A program made the position numbers and the translations under genes. Source: Micromonospora sp. WMMD1082 (GTDB taxonomy: Bacteria > Actinomycetota > Actinomycetes > Mycobacteriales > Micromonosporaceae). From it: DNA of 64,000 nucleotides. The notes under the pieces are model-generated. The model was not told the origin of the DNA, ran no database searches, and saw only the letters and a program-made list of their open reading frames with translations. This document shows positions 1-9,541 of the stretch, in pieces; position 1 is the stretch's first letter; the number at the start of each line of letters is the position of its first letter. Location of the stretch: assembly GCF_029626175.1 (NCBI RefSeq), contig NZ_JARUBM010000002.1:1240001-1304000 (forward strand). Reading direction: 5' to 3'.

Positions 1-968
1 TGTCCACCCTTCTCGACCCTCACCCGGCCAGCCCCAAACCGCTCACCCAGGGCACCCAGTCACGCGGCATTCTGATCGCCCTCTGGTCCTTCGTGGTGAT
101 CCCGTTCGCGGCGCTGATCGCCGCCGTGCCGGTGGCCTGGGGTGGCTGGCTCAGCTGGGCCGATGTGGGCATCGCCGCCTTCTGGTACGTGGTGTCGGGT
201 CTGGGCATCACGGTCGGCTACCACCGCTACTTCACCCACGGCTCGTTCAAGGCGAAGCGGTGGCTACGCATCGCCATGGCCGCCACCGGCTCGCTCGCCG
301 TGCAGGGCGAGATCATCCAGTGGGTGGCTGACCACCGGCGCCACCACGCCTTCTCCGACCTCGAGGGAGACCCGCACTCGCCGTGGCGGTTCGGCACCAC
401 CCTGCGTGGCCTGACCAAGGGGCTGTTCCACGCACACGTCGGCTGGCTCTTCGGCCGGGAACTGTCCAACCGGGAGCGCTTCGCCCCGGACCTGCTGGCC
501 GACCGGGACATCCGGCGGATGGACCGGCTGTTCCCGGTGCTGGTGGTGGTCTCGGTGCTGGGCCCGGCGCTGATGGGCTGGCTGTTGACGTGGTCCTGGC
601 AGGGCGCGCTGACCGCGCTGTTCTGGGCCGGTCTGGTCCGCATCTCGCTGCTGCACCACGTCACCTGGTCGATCAACTCGGTGTGCCACGTGTACGGCGA
701 GCGGCCGTTCATGATGCGCCACGGCGACCGGGCGGCCAACTTCTGGCCGCTGGCGCTGCTCTCCTTCGGGGAGAGCTGGCACAACCTGCACCACGCCGAC
801 CCGACGAGCGCGCGGCACGGCGTTCTGCGAGGTCAGATCGATATCTCGGCCCGGGTGATCTGGGTGTTCGAGAAGATGGGCGCGGCATGGGATGTCCGCT
901 GGCCGAAGCCGGAGCGGATCGCGGCGAAGCTGGCGAAGCCGGCGGAACGGGCGGCTGCCCAGGGATAA
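1..968 (+). CDS. Fatty acid (acyl-CoA) desaturase, start codon cut by the window edge
   Basis: Membrane di-iron desaturase that introduces a double bond into acyl chains. The frame is open from base 3, and the first two bases (TG) are most simply the end of an ATG whose A lies just outside, so only one base is missing. The three histidine boxes of the family are present: HRYFTH near residue 75, HRRHH near 112 and HNLHH near 261. Hydrophobic segments flank the first box and lie near residues 180-215. About 322 residues is normal for the bacterial delta-9 class. A TetR gene follows on the same strand about 105 bases downstream and may regulate it, which is an inference. Confidence 0.93.
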   Translation, partial: STLLDPHPASPKPLTQGTQSRGILIALWSFVVIPFAALIAAVPVAWGGWLSWADVGIAAFWYVVSGLGITVGYHRYFTHGSFKAKRWLRIAMAATGSLAVQGEIIQWVADHRRHHAFSDLEGDPHSPWRFGTTLRGLTKGLFHAHVGWLFGRELSNRERFAPDLLADRDIRRMDRLFPVLVVVSVLGPALMGWLLTWSWQGALTALFWAGLVRISLLHHVTWSINSVCHVYGERPFMMRHGDRAANFWPLALLSFGESWHNLHHADPTSARHGVLRGQIDISARVIWVFEKMGAAWDVRWPKPERIAAKLAKPAERAAAQG

Positions 969-1074
969 CCGGACCGCCGGCCAGCAAGTTACCTGGCAGT
1001 ATGTTCGGGTGACCGGGCAGAACGCAGGCAGCATCCCACGACAGGGCGTCACCGAGCGCCAGCGAGGTGACGAG

Positions 1075-1764
1075 ATGGCCGAGGCTCCCAGCGACGAGGG
1101 CGGCAAGCGCCGGCGGCGGGCGGTTCCCGCCGCGTCACCCAAGCCGACGCCCCGGGTACGCATGTCGGCCGCCCAGCGTCGCGAGCAACTGATCTCGATC
1201 GGTCGGCAGATCTTCGCCGAGCGCGGCTTCGACGCCACCTCCATCGAGGAGGTGGCGTCCCGCGCGAAGGTGTCCAAGCCGGTGGTCTACGAGCACTTCG
1301 GCGGCAAGGAGGGGCTCTACGCGGTGGTGGTGGACCGGGAGGTCCGCGCCCTGCTGGACCGGATCACCACGGCACTGACCGCGGGTCATCCGAGGGAGTT
1401 GCTGGAGCAGGCCGCGTTGGCCCTGCTGGGCTACATCGAGGAGGAGACCAGCGGGTTCCGGGTGCTGGTGCGGGAGTCGCCGGTGCTCTCGGCGACCGGC
1501 AACTTCAGCAGCGTCATGAACGACGTGGCGCACCAGGTGGAACACATCCTCGGTGCGGAGTTCTCCAGCCGGGGTTACGACCCGAAGCTCGCCGAGTTGT
1601 ACGCGCAGGCGCTGGTGGGCATGGTCGCGCTGACCGGCCGCTGGTGGCTGGAGGTACGCAAGCCGCGCAAGGAGACGGTGGCCGCGCACCTGGTGAACCT
1701 CTCCTGGAACGGACTGTCGCACCTGGAGGCCCAGCCGGGGCTGATCACCGTACGCGGGCGCTGA
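1075..1764 (+). CDS. TetR-family transcriptional regulator
   Basis: DNA-binding repressor type protein of 229 residues. The ATG at 1075 is chosen because a GAGGTGA ribosome site lies just upstream. The reading frame extends further up, but that part overlaps the desaturase end. A basic, disordered N-terminus (GGKRRRR) precedes the TetR helix-turn-helix at about residues 35-80, containing the typical IFAERGFDATSIEEVA and KPVVYEHFGGKEGLY segments. The C-terminal ligand domain is not specific enough to name an effector. It follows the desaturase gene on the same strand, so control of membrane lipid unsaturation is a reasonable guess and no more. Confidence 0.92.
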   Translation: MAEAPSDEGGKRRRRAVPAASPKPTPRVRMSAAQRREQLISIGRQIFAERGFDATSIEEVASRAKVSKPVVYEHFGGKEGLYAVVVDREVRALLDRITTALTAGHPRELLEQAALALLGYIEEETSGFRVLVRESPVLSATGNFSSVMNDVAHQVEHILGAEFSSRGYDPKLAELYAQALVGMVALTGRWWLEVRKPRKETVAAHLVNLSWNGLSHLEAQPGLITVRGR

Positions 1765-1794
1765 CCAGCCGGCGCGGCCGCGTCGGGTGACCGG

Positions 1795-2274
1795 TCAGCG
1801 GCGCCGGTGTGCCTCGGCGACCGGATGGTTCCGGCGGTTCCGCTCGGCGTCGGCGTCCTCGGGCGCTCCCACCTTGTCGTAGAAGCCGGTGCCGAGCAGG
1901 ATCAGGCCGAAGAGCATCGAGACGATCACGGTCGACATGGAGAAGTTCAGGACGTTGGCGTCCGTCTGGAGCACCGACATCATCAGCAGGCTGGTGAACA
2001 GGAAGACGACCCCGGCGGTCAGGTTCATGTAGTGGCCGAGGTTGTCGCGCCGGGACGCGCCGATCAGGAGCACCACCCCGAAGATGATCGAGGCCAGCGA
2101 GAAGGCCAGGTTGGTGCGGAGCCCGAGAGCCCAGTTGCTGCCCCGGCCGAAGAGCGGGTCGCCCCAGGTGAGGGCGGTGCCCCAGACGCCGAAGACCAGG
2201 ATGTAGAGCCCGATCAGAGCGGACAGCGCCCGGTAGAACGGTCGCGCGGGGTGGTTCACCGGAAAGTGCGGCAT
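1795..2274 (-). CDS. DUF4383 family membrane protein
   Basis: Small integral membrane protein of 159 residues with four predicted helices. It starts MPHFPVNHPARPFYR, the hallmark opening of actinobacterial DUF4383 proteins. The ATG at 2274 has a GGAGGT site five bases upstream; a GTG four codons earlier would swallow that site and is rejected. Function is unknown. The next gene on the same strand (2383-2838) is a clear paralogue, sharing the N-terminal VNHPARP motif and the GDP-x-FGRG loop, so the two arose by tandem duplication. Confidence 0.85.
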   Translation of the reverse strand: MPHFPVNHPARPFYRALSALIGLYILVFGVWGTALTWGDPLFGRGSNWALGLRTNLAFSLASIIFGVVLLIGASRRDNLGHYMNLTAGVVFLFTSLLMMSVLQTDANVLNFSMSTVIVSMLFGLILLGTGFYDKVGAPEDADAERNRRNHPVAEAHRRR

Positions 2275-2382
2275 CGGTACCTCCACGCCAACGAGGACAA
2301 TCCAGACAATTGTCTCTCAGCGAGGAGGCCCGCGCCGGCCAAACGCCACCACGAGCCCCGGTCGAGGCGAACCCCCAAAACC

Positions 2383-2838
2383 TCAGAGGACGAGCCGAGC
2401 CTTCTGCCACGCCTCGTGATCGTCGTCGGTGCCCACCTTGCCGTACATGCCGGCCATCAGCAGCACCAGGCTGAGCAGCATGAGGACGACGACCGTGGCG
2501 ACGCTCAGGTTGAAGACGTTGGCCTCGGTCCGGATGAAGGCGAGCCCGGCCAGGCTGACCACCATGATCAGGTACGCCGACCACTGGTTGATCAGCACGT
2601 CAAGGTTGCGGCCGATGGCGGTGCCGACCAGCACGATCGCGCCGACCACGACGCTGAACAGCGAGAGGCCCAGGTTGGTGCCCTGCCCGAGGATGTGGGT
2701 GTCGCCCCGGCCGAAGAAGGGGTCGCCGGCGCTGGCGATGAAGCCGAGCGCACCGAAGACCACCAGGTACAGACCGATCAGCCCGCCGATCGCCCGGTAG
2801 ATCGGCCGCGCGGGGTGGTTGACGGGGGTGTGCGCCAT
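2383..2838 (-). CDS. DUF4383 family membrane protein (tandem paralogue)
   Basis: Membrane protein of 151 residues with four predicted helices, starting MAHTPVNHPARPIYR. The ATG at 2838 follows a TTGGAGA ribosome site eight bases away. It shares with its downstream neighbour the VNHPARP start, a GDPFFGRG loop and a helix containing T/ANVxNxS. The ends differ: this one finishes KVGTDDDHEAWQKARLVL, the other has a longer charged tail. The gap between the two genes is 108 bases, so they could share one transcript. Function unknown. Confidence 0.85.
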   Translation of the reverse strand: MAHTPVNHPARPIYRAIGGLIGLYLVVFGALGFIASAGDPFFGRGDTHILGQGTNLGLSLFSVVVGAIVLVGTAIGRNLDVLINQWSAYLIMVVSLAGLAFIRTEANVFNLSVATVVVLMLLSLVLLMAGMYGKVGTDDDHEAWQKARLVL

Positions 2839-2986
2839 GGCTCTGTCTCCAACGCCGTTGGGTGAGGGGTCGCCGGCGATTCTCCCGCATCCGGTGGTGT
2901 GACGCCGCACACGGGGTCCCCCGGCGGGCCGTCGCGTCGCCGGTCATGGGGTTCGGCCGGCTTCGGGTTACCGCCAGCTGCGGGGT

Positions 2987-4795
<1,809 letters not shown>

Positions 4796-4902
4796 GAACC
4801 CACCCTCCCATGATCAAGGCGTCCCGGTGCCGGCGGGCACCTGGGGACGCCTGGCCTCCCAGGGTACGCGGAGCGCCACCACCCGCCCGCGATCGCCGGG
4901 GG

Positions 4903-5610
4903 TCAAGGGTGGGGGTGGGAGGGTAGGCCGATCAGGTCGGTCATCCGGCGCATCTGGTGGTCGAAGTACTCCTCCCGCGCCGAGATGACGCCGTTGAGCT
5001 GGCCGAAGAGTTCGAAGCTGACGGCGCCGAAGCAGTGGATCCAGCCGGTGGCGCCCCGGGCCAGCAGGGTCTCGGGGAGCCCGGCGAAGAGGCCGTCGCG
5101 GAGGGCGGTGAAGTCGGCGTGGACCGGGCCGGGCAGTTCACCGGGGCCGGGGTCGGTCAGGGTGCCGGCGGCGAAGCCGTCGACGAGGATCCCGATCAGG
5201 GTGGCTGGGGTCCGGGCGGCCGCCACGGTGGTCTCCTGCGGGGCGGCGTAGCCGGGCACCGGGCTGCCGAAGAGCAGGGCGTACTCGGCGGGATGGGCCA
5301 GCGCCCAGCGCCGCACCGCGTGGCAGACGGCGAGCCACCGGCCGCGCAGGTCGGCGCGGTGGGTGACCTCGGCGTCGCCGGCCTCGGCGGCGGCGCCGAG
5401 CGCGTGGTAGCCGTCGACGATCAGCGCGGTGAGCAACTCGTCCCGGCTGGGGAAGTAGCGGTAGATCGCCGAGGAGACCATCCCCATGTCCCGGGCGACG
5501 GCGCGCAGCGACAGGTTCGCCCCCTCCGCGGCGAGATGGCGGCGGGCGATCGCCTTGATCTCGTTGATCATCTCGGCTCGGGCCCTGGCCCGGATCGTGG
5601 CGGCAGGCAT
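4903..5610 (-). CDS. TetR-family regulator, divergent from an SDR gene
   Basis: A 235-residue regulator. The ATG at 5610 (MPAATIRARARAEM) opens a canonical TetR helix-turn-helix: AIARRHLAAEGANLSLRAVA, then MVSSAIYRYFPSRDELLTAL. The frame could extend upstream, but that stretch holds two palindromes and is intergenic in character. The C-terminal domain belongs to the class with a WHCFG/ELFGQL-type helix, usually annotated WHG domain. It is divergent from the NAD-dependent epimerase gene starting at 5723. Two copies of one dyad lie between them, so autoregulation and control of the epimerase are likely. Confidence 0.92.
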   Translation of the reverse strand: MPAATIRARARAEMINEIKAIARRHLAAEGANLSLRAVARDMGMVSSAIYRYFPSRDELLTALIVDGYHALGAAAEAGDAEVTHRADLRGRWLAVCHAVRRWALAHPAEYALLFGSPVPGYAAPQETTVAAARTPATLIGILVDGFAAGTLTDPGPGELPGPVHADFTALRDGLFAGLPETLLARGATGWIHCFGAVSFELFGQLNGVISAREEYFDHQMRRMTDLIGLPSHPHP

Positions 5611-5634
5611 GCCAGAGAGTGTCGCACACATTCG

Positions 5635-5703
5635 AGAGCGGTGCTCTTGACGACGGGAGCTTTCATGAGTGAGCATAGGTCTCACACGAGAGCGGTGCTC
5701 TCG
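5635..5703. promoter_or_regulatory. Two identical dyads, probable TetR operators
   Basis: The perfect dyad AGAGC-GGT-GCTCT occurs at 5635-5647 and again, extended to CGAGAGC-GGT-GCTCTCG, at 5687-5703. Both sit in the 112-base gap between the divergent TetR and SDR genes. Paired dyads of this size between a tetR gene and its divergent partner are the usual TetR operator arrangement. The binding itself is inferred. Confidence 0.75.
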
Positions 5704-5722
5704 CAAATGAAGGGGGACTCTC

Positions 5723-6688
5723 ATGGCCGTACATCTGATCGTCGGCGCCGGCATGGTCGGCTCGACCACCGCGCGTCAGCTCGCCGAGCGCGGCGAGCAG
5801 GTCCGGATCGTCAGCCGCTCCGGCCGGGGTCCGGCCCACCCGCAGGTCCAGCGGGTCGCCGCCGACGCCACCGACGCCGCCCGGCTCGGCGAACTCGCCG
5901 ACGGCGTCGCCGCGATCTACAACTGCCTCAACCCGGCCTACCACCGCTGGCTCACCGACTGGCCGCCGATGGCCGCCGCGCTGCTCACCGCCGCCGAGCG
6001 CTCCGGCGCCCCGCTGGTGATCGCTGGCTGTCTCTACGGGTACGGCGAGGTCGCCGGTCCGATGACCGAGGAGAACCCGCTCGCCGCCACCCATCCCAAG
6101 CTGAGGATGCGCGCGGACATGTGGCGCGCGGCCCTCGCGGCACAGCGCGCCGGCCGGATCCGCGCCGTCACCGAGGTACGCGGCAGCGACTACCTCCAGG
6201 CCCAGTCGATCCTCAGCTTCGTGATGGGAAAGCCACTGCTCGCCGGGCGCCGCGCCTTCGTCCCCGGCCCGCTCGACGTGCCGCACACCTGGACCTCGAT
6301 CAACGACATGGCGGCGATGCTGGTCACCGCCGCCACCGACGAGCGGGCATGGAACCGGGCCTGGCACGTGCCCAGCGCGCCGCCGCTGACGGTCCGGGAA
6401 CTCGCCACCCGCTTCACCAGGGCGGTCGGGGCGCCCGCGCCGAGGCTCGCCACCATCCCCGGCCCGATCTTCCGCGCCGCCGGCCTCCTCTCCCCGATGA
6501 TGCGCGAGTTGCAGACCACGGCGTACCAGTTCGCACGGCCGTTCGTCATGGACTCCACGGCGGCCACCGCCACCTTCGGCCGGCACCCGCAGCCGATCGA
6601 CGAGGCGCTGCGCGAGACGGCCGCGCTGCTCGGCGGCGTACCGGGAAGGACGTCCGGAACCCCCGAAACGCAGCCGGTCACCGCCTGA
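5723..6688 (+). CDS. NAD(P)-dependent epimerase/dehydratase-type (extended SDR) protein
   Basis: Rossmann-fold oxidoreductase of 321 residues. The N-terminus HLIVGAGMVGSTTARQLAERG carries the glycine-rich nucleotide loop, followed by an R/S-rich strand end and DATDAARL. The usual YxxxK pair is not clean; CLYGYGEVAGPMTEEN stands in the place of the catalytic tyrosine region, so it may act as an atypical SDR or an NmrA-like redox sensor. The start ATG follows an AAGGGGGA site. It is probably regulated by the divergent TetR protein through the twin dyads upstream. Substrate unknown. Confidence 0.85.
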   Translation: MAVHLIVGAGMVGSTTARQLAERGEQVRIVSRSGRGPAHPQVQRVAADATDAARLGELADGVAAIYNCLNPAYHRWLTDWPPMAAALLTAAERSGAPLVIAGCLYGYGEVAGPMTEENPLAATHPKLRMRADMWRAALAAQRAGRIRAVTEVRGSDYLQAQSILSFVMGKPLLAGRRAFVPGPLDVPHTWTSINDMAAMLVTAATDERAWNRAWHVPSAPPLTVRELATRFTRAVGAPAPRLATIPGPIFRAAGLLSPMMRELQTTAYQFARPFVMDSTAATATFGRHPQPIDEALRETAALLGGVPGRTSGTPETQPVTA

Positions 6689-6697
6689 CCCATCCGT

Positions 6698-6728
6698 GCC
6701 GGGTGGCACCTCCCGGGTGTCACCCGGC
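6698..6728 (+). terminator. Hairpin after the SDR gene
   Basis: GCCGGGTG at 6698-6705 pairs with CACCCGGC at 6721-6728, with further pairing inside the loop. It begins 10 bases after the stop codon of the epimerase gene. There is no T-tract, as is usual in high-GC actinomycetes. Confidence 0.5.
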
Positions 6729-6820
6729 GCGCAGCCAGGCCCGCAGCCACCGAACCGCGCGGGCCGGCCCGACATGCCGTCGATGCACGCCCAAGATCAC
6801 ACCCTTACCGGAGGCTCACC

Positions 6821-7429
6821 ATGTCCACCGCAACCATCGTCCCGACCGTCGCCGTCGACACCGCGCGCAGTCGCCTCCCCCGCGAGATCGACAACCGCGT
6901 CGCCTATCTCAGCTTCGCCCTCGCGTACCTGCTCGGACACGGCGCCGCCGCCGTCTCCCGCGGTCCCGCGGCCCTGGTGAACCTGCCCGGCTGGCTGCCG
7001 ATGACCCTCCTCGCCGCCGGCATCGTGACCGGCTCGGTCGCCGCCACCCTCGCCGCCACCCGTGCCCAACGGGGCGCCTCCGCAGCCGAGGCTCTCGCCG
7101 GCAAGCTCCTCGGCATCGCCTGGGTCACCGGCTTCACCGCTCTCTTCTTCGCCATCACCGGCCTGGCGACCACCCTCGACATGCCCGAACTGCACGCGAT
7201 TCTCTGGCCCACCGGCTCCGCGTTCGTCGTCGGCCTGATCTACCTCGCCGAGGGCGCCGCCCGCCGCAACGTACTGCACTACACCCTCGGTAGCTGGCTC
7301 GCGCTGATCGCCACCGCCGCGCTCTTCCTCGGCGCGCCCGGCCCCTACTGGATCCTCGCCATCGCCGGAGGCGGTGCCTACCTCGTCGCCGCCGCCCTCG
7401 AAACCCGCCGCCTCACCCCGCACCGCTGA
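6821..7429 (+). CDS. Multi-pass membrane protein of unknown function
   Basis: Hydrophobic protein of 202 residues with about six predicted helices and a short cytoplasmic N-terminus. The ATG follows a GGAGGCTCACC ribosome site. Acidic residues are few, and the last residues (ETRRLTPHR) are basic and probably cytoplasmic. No catalytic motif is visible and the family is not recognised. It lies downstream of the SDR gene on the same strand, separated by a hairpin, so it may or may not share its regulation. Confidence 0.75.
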   Translation: MSTATIVPTVAVDTARSRLPREIDNRVAYLSFALAYLLGHGAAAVSRGPAALVNLPGWLPMTLLAAGIVTGSVAATLAATRAQRGASAAEALAGKLLGIAWVTGFTALFFAITGLATTLDMPELHAILWPTGSAFVVGLIYLAEGAARRNVLHYTLGSWLALIATAALFLGAPGPYWILAIAGGGAYLVAAALETRRLTPHR

Positions 7430-7443
7430 CCCCTCAAGCCGTC

Positions 7444-7498
7444 GATCATGAAGTTAGCGGGTGATTTGGAGATCAAATCGCCCGCTAACTTCATGATC
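7444..7498. terminator. Long perfect hairpin between convergent genes
   Basis: An arm of about 25 bases (7444-7468) pairs with 7474-7498 around a five-base loop, with a single G-T pair. The outer arms read GATCATGAAGTTAGCGGG and its complement. It sits between the convergent membrane-protein and ispE genes and can stop both transcripts. Its length and AT content are unusual for a local terminator, so it may be a dispersed repeat. Confidence 0.75.
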
Positions 7499-7533
7499 AA
7501 CGCAGGGGCCGCAGGGGGGTGGGTGGGGGTGGG

Positions 7534-8484
7534 TTAGGTGATGCGGGCGCCGGGGACGGGGCCGTGGGCGGGGCGGGCCTGGCGGCACACGCCGGCGGCC
7601 TCCAGGTCGGCGGCGACGCGCTCGGCGTCGGCGGCGTCGGCGGTGAGGAAGACGCAGGTCGGGCCGGAGCCGGAGACGATACCGGCCAGCGCCCCGGCCG
7701 CCTCACCGGCCTTCAGGGTGGCCGCCAGCGAGGGACGCATGGCCAGGGCGGCGTCCTGGAGGTCGTTGCCGAGGACGGGCGCGAGCACCCGGGGGTCGCG
7801 CTGCCTGAGCGCGGCGAGCAGCCCGTCGGTGCTGCCCAGCGGCGAGCCGGCGGCACCGGTGTCGCGGAGCCGGTCGAGTTCCCGGTACGCCTGCGGGGTG
7901 GACAGGCCGCCGTCGGCGATGGCCACCACCCAGTGCCAGGAGGTGGGGCGGGCCAGGACCGGGCTGACCGCCTCGCCCCGGCCGGTGCCCAGCGCGGTGC
8001 CGCCGTGGATCAGGAACGGCACATCCGAGCCGAGGTCGGCGGCGATGCCGGCCAACTCGTCGCGGGACAGGCCGGTGCCCCAGAGCGCGTCGCAGGCGAC
8101 CAGCGCGGCGGCGGCGTCGGCGCTGCCACCGGCGAGGCCGCCGGCGAGCGGGATCTGCTTGCGCAGGTGCAGCCGGGCGTGCGGCATCACACCCGTGTAC
8201 CCGGCGAGGGCGTGCGCCGCCCGCATGATCAGGTTCGAGTCGTCGAGGGCGAGTTCGCCGGTGCCCTCGCCCTCCATGGTGAGGGTCAGCGTGTCACCGC
8301 GCCGCGCGGTCAGCTCGTCGTAGATCGAGATCGCGTGGTAGACGGTGTTCAGCTCGTGGTAGCCGTCCCGGCGCAGCGGGCCGACCCCCAGATGCAGGTT
8401 GACCTTGGCCGGTACCCGTACGCGGACCGGTCCGCTGGCCCCCCGCCGTTCCTCGTCCTCCTCCGGTCGCCACGCCTCGGTCAC
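7534..8484 (-). CDS. ispE: 4-diphosphocytidyl-2-C-methyl-D-erythritol kinase
   Basis: Phosphorylates CDP-methylerythritol in the MEP pathway of isoprenoid synthesis. The 316-residue GHMP kinase has the family landmarks: VRVPAKVNLHLGVG near residue 22, DGYHELNTVYHA near 40 and the ATP loop PLAGGLAGGSADAAAAL near 112. A C-terminal GSGPTCVFL segment follows. The start is a GTG whose first four bases overlap the stop of a 29-codon frame, giving a GTGA junction typical of translational coupling. rsmA lies directly upstream, the usual actinobacterial rsmA-ispE order. Confidence 0.96.
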   Translation of the reverse strand: MTEAWRPEEDEERRGASGPVRVRVPAKVNLHLGVGPLRRDGYHELNTVYHAISIYDELTARRGDTLTLTMEGEGTGELALDDSNLIMRAAHALAGYTGVMPHARLHLRKQIPLAGGLAGGSADAAAALVACDALWGTGLSRDELAGIAADLGSDVPFLIHGGTALGTGRGEAVSPVLARPTSWHWVVAIADGGLSTPQAYRELDRLRDTGAAGSPLGSTDGLLAALRQRDPRVLAPVLGNDLQDAALAMRPSLAATLKAGEAAGALAGIVSGSGPTCVFLTADAADAERVAADLEAAGVCRQARPAHGPVPGARIT

Positions 8485-8570
8485 GGGGTGATGCCCCGTG
8501 GACGCACCCGGATGTCGAACGGCTTCTCCACGATCAGCTCCTCGGCGGTGTCGGCGACCGGTACCGGCAT
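8481..8570 (-). CDS. Possible 29-residue coupling ORF between rsmA and ispE
   Basis: A short frame, ATG at 8570 to TGA at 8481-8483, encodes MPVPVADTAEELIVEKPFD followed by a basic tail (IRVRPRGITP). Its ATG lies about 10 bases after the rsmA stop and its stop overlaps the ispE start as GTGA. There is no good ribosome site of its own, so translation would depend on ribosomes finishing rsmA. The amino-acid composition is protein-like. Whether the peptide itself matters or it only relays ribosomes is unknown. Confidence 0.45.
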   Translation of the reverse strand: MPVPVADTAEELIVEKPFDIRVRPRGITP

Positions 8571-8580
8571 CGGCGTCAGC

Positions 8581-9453
8581 CTACTGCGCCGCCGGCGTAC
8601 GGCTCGGGGCCGACGCGGCGACGGCGGCGAACTGCTCGACGGTGAGTGCCTCGCCACGCGCTCCGGGGTCGACCCCGGCGGCGGTGAGCGCGGCGGCGGC
8701 CCGGTCGGCGCCACCGGCCCAGCCTGCCAGGGCGGCGCGCAGGGTCTTGCGACGCTGCGCGAAGGCGGCGTCCACCACGGAGAAGACCTGTGCGCGGGGT
8801 ACGTCGGTGCGGGGCGGCTCGCGGCGGGTGAAGGCGACCAGACCCGAGTCCACGTTGGGTACCGGCCAGAACACGTTCGGTGGCACCTTCCCCGCGGCCC
8901 GGGCGCGGGCGTACCAGGCGAGCTTGACCGACGGTACGCCGTACACCTTGGAGCCGGGGCCGGCGACGAGCCGGTCGGCGACCTCCTTCTGCACCATGAC
9001 GAGCCCGTGGCGGAGGCTGGGCAGCTCGGCGAGCAGGTGCAGCACCACGGGCACGGCGACGTTGTAGGGCAGGTTCGCCACCAGTGCGGTGGGTGGGGGG
9101 TGGGCCAGGTCGGCGGCGGTGATCCGGAGGGCGTCGGCATGATGCACGGTGAGCCGGGTGGCGGCCGGGCCGGTGTGCCGGGCGGCGGTGTCGGCGAGCG
9201 CGCCGGCGAGCGTGGAGTCGACCTCGACGGCGTGCACGTGGGCGGCGACGGGCAGCAGGGCAAGCGTGAGCGAACCGAGGCCGGGGCCGACCTCCAGCGC
9301 CACATCGTCGGGGGTCAGCCCGGCGGTGGTGACGATCCGGCGGACGGTGTTCGGGTCGTGCACGAAGTTCTGGCCGAGTTTCTTGGTCGGTGCGACGCCG
9401 AGCCGGGCGGCGAGGTCCCGGATCTCCGCCGGGCCGAGCAGGTCTGCGGCCAT
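8581..9453 (-). CDS. rsmA: 16S rRNA (adenine1518-N6/adenine1519-N6)-dimethyltransferase
   Basis: Dimethylates two adjacent adenines near the 3' end of 16S rRNA during 30S maturation. The 290-residue protein has the KsgA landmarks: [16 protein letters not shown] near residue 26, the SAM loop [11 protein letters not shown] near 53, the catalytic NLPYNV motif near 126 and the [13 protein letters not shown] segment in the C-terminal part. It is a housekeeping gene in the usual order with ispE downstream. Macrolide-resistance Erm proteins share the fold, but the full KsgA N-terminus and the context point to RsmA. Confidence 0.96.
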   Translation of the reverse strand: MAADLLGPAEIRDLAARLGVAPTKKLGQNFVHDPNTVRRIVTTAGLTPDDVALEVGPGLGSLTLALLPVAAHVHAVEVDSTLAGALADTAARHTGPAATRLTVHHADALRITAADLAHPPPTALVANLPYNVAVPVVLHLLAELPSLRHGLVMVQKEVADRLVAGPGSKVYGVPSVKLAWYARARAAGKVPPNVFWPVPNVDSGLVAFTRREPPRTDVPRAQVFSVVDAAFAQRRKTLRAALAGWAGGADRAAAALTAAGVDPGARGEALTVEQFAAVAASAPSRTPAAQ

Positions 9454-9474
9454 AACCTCACACCCTACGGTGCA

Positions 9475-9520
9475 GGGAGGGGCCTCCTACCAACGCCTGG
9501 TGCGTAGGAAGGCCCCCTCC
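9475..9520. terminator. Imperfect hairpin between tatD and rsmA
   Basis: GGGAGGGGCC-TCCTAC at 9475-9490 pairs, with a one- or two-base bulge, with the arm GTAGGAAGGCCCCCTCCC ending at 9520. It lies just after the tatD stop and before the rsmA start on the minus strand. It could end the tatD transcript. Confidence 0.5.
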
Positions 9521-9541
9521 CAACAGCTCGGGCGGCTTGGC

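Noticed and set aside
4957..7293. Long plus-strand frame covering tetR and the epimerase gene.
   Set aside because: It crosses two real genes and the operator region out of frame, with low-complexity Arg/Gly sequence.
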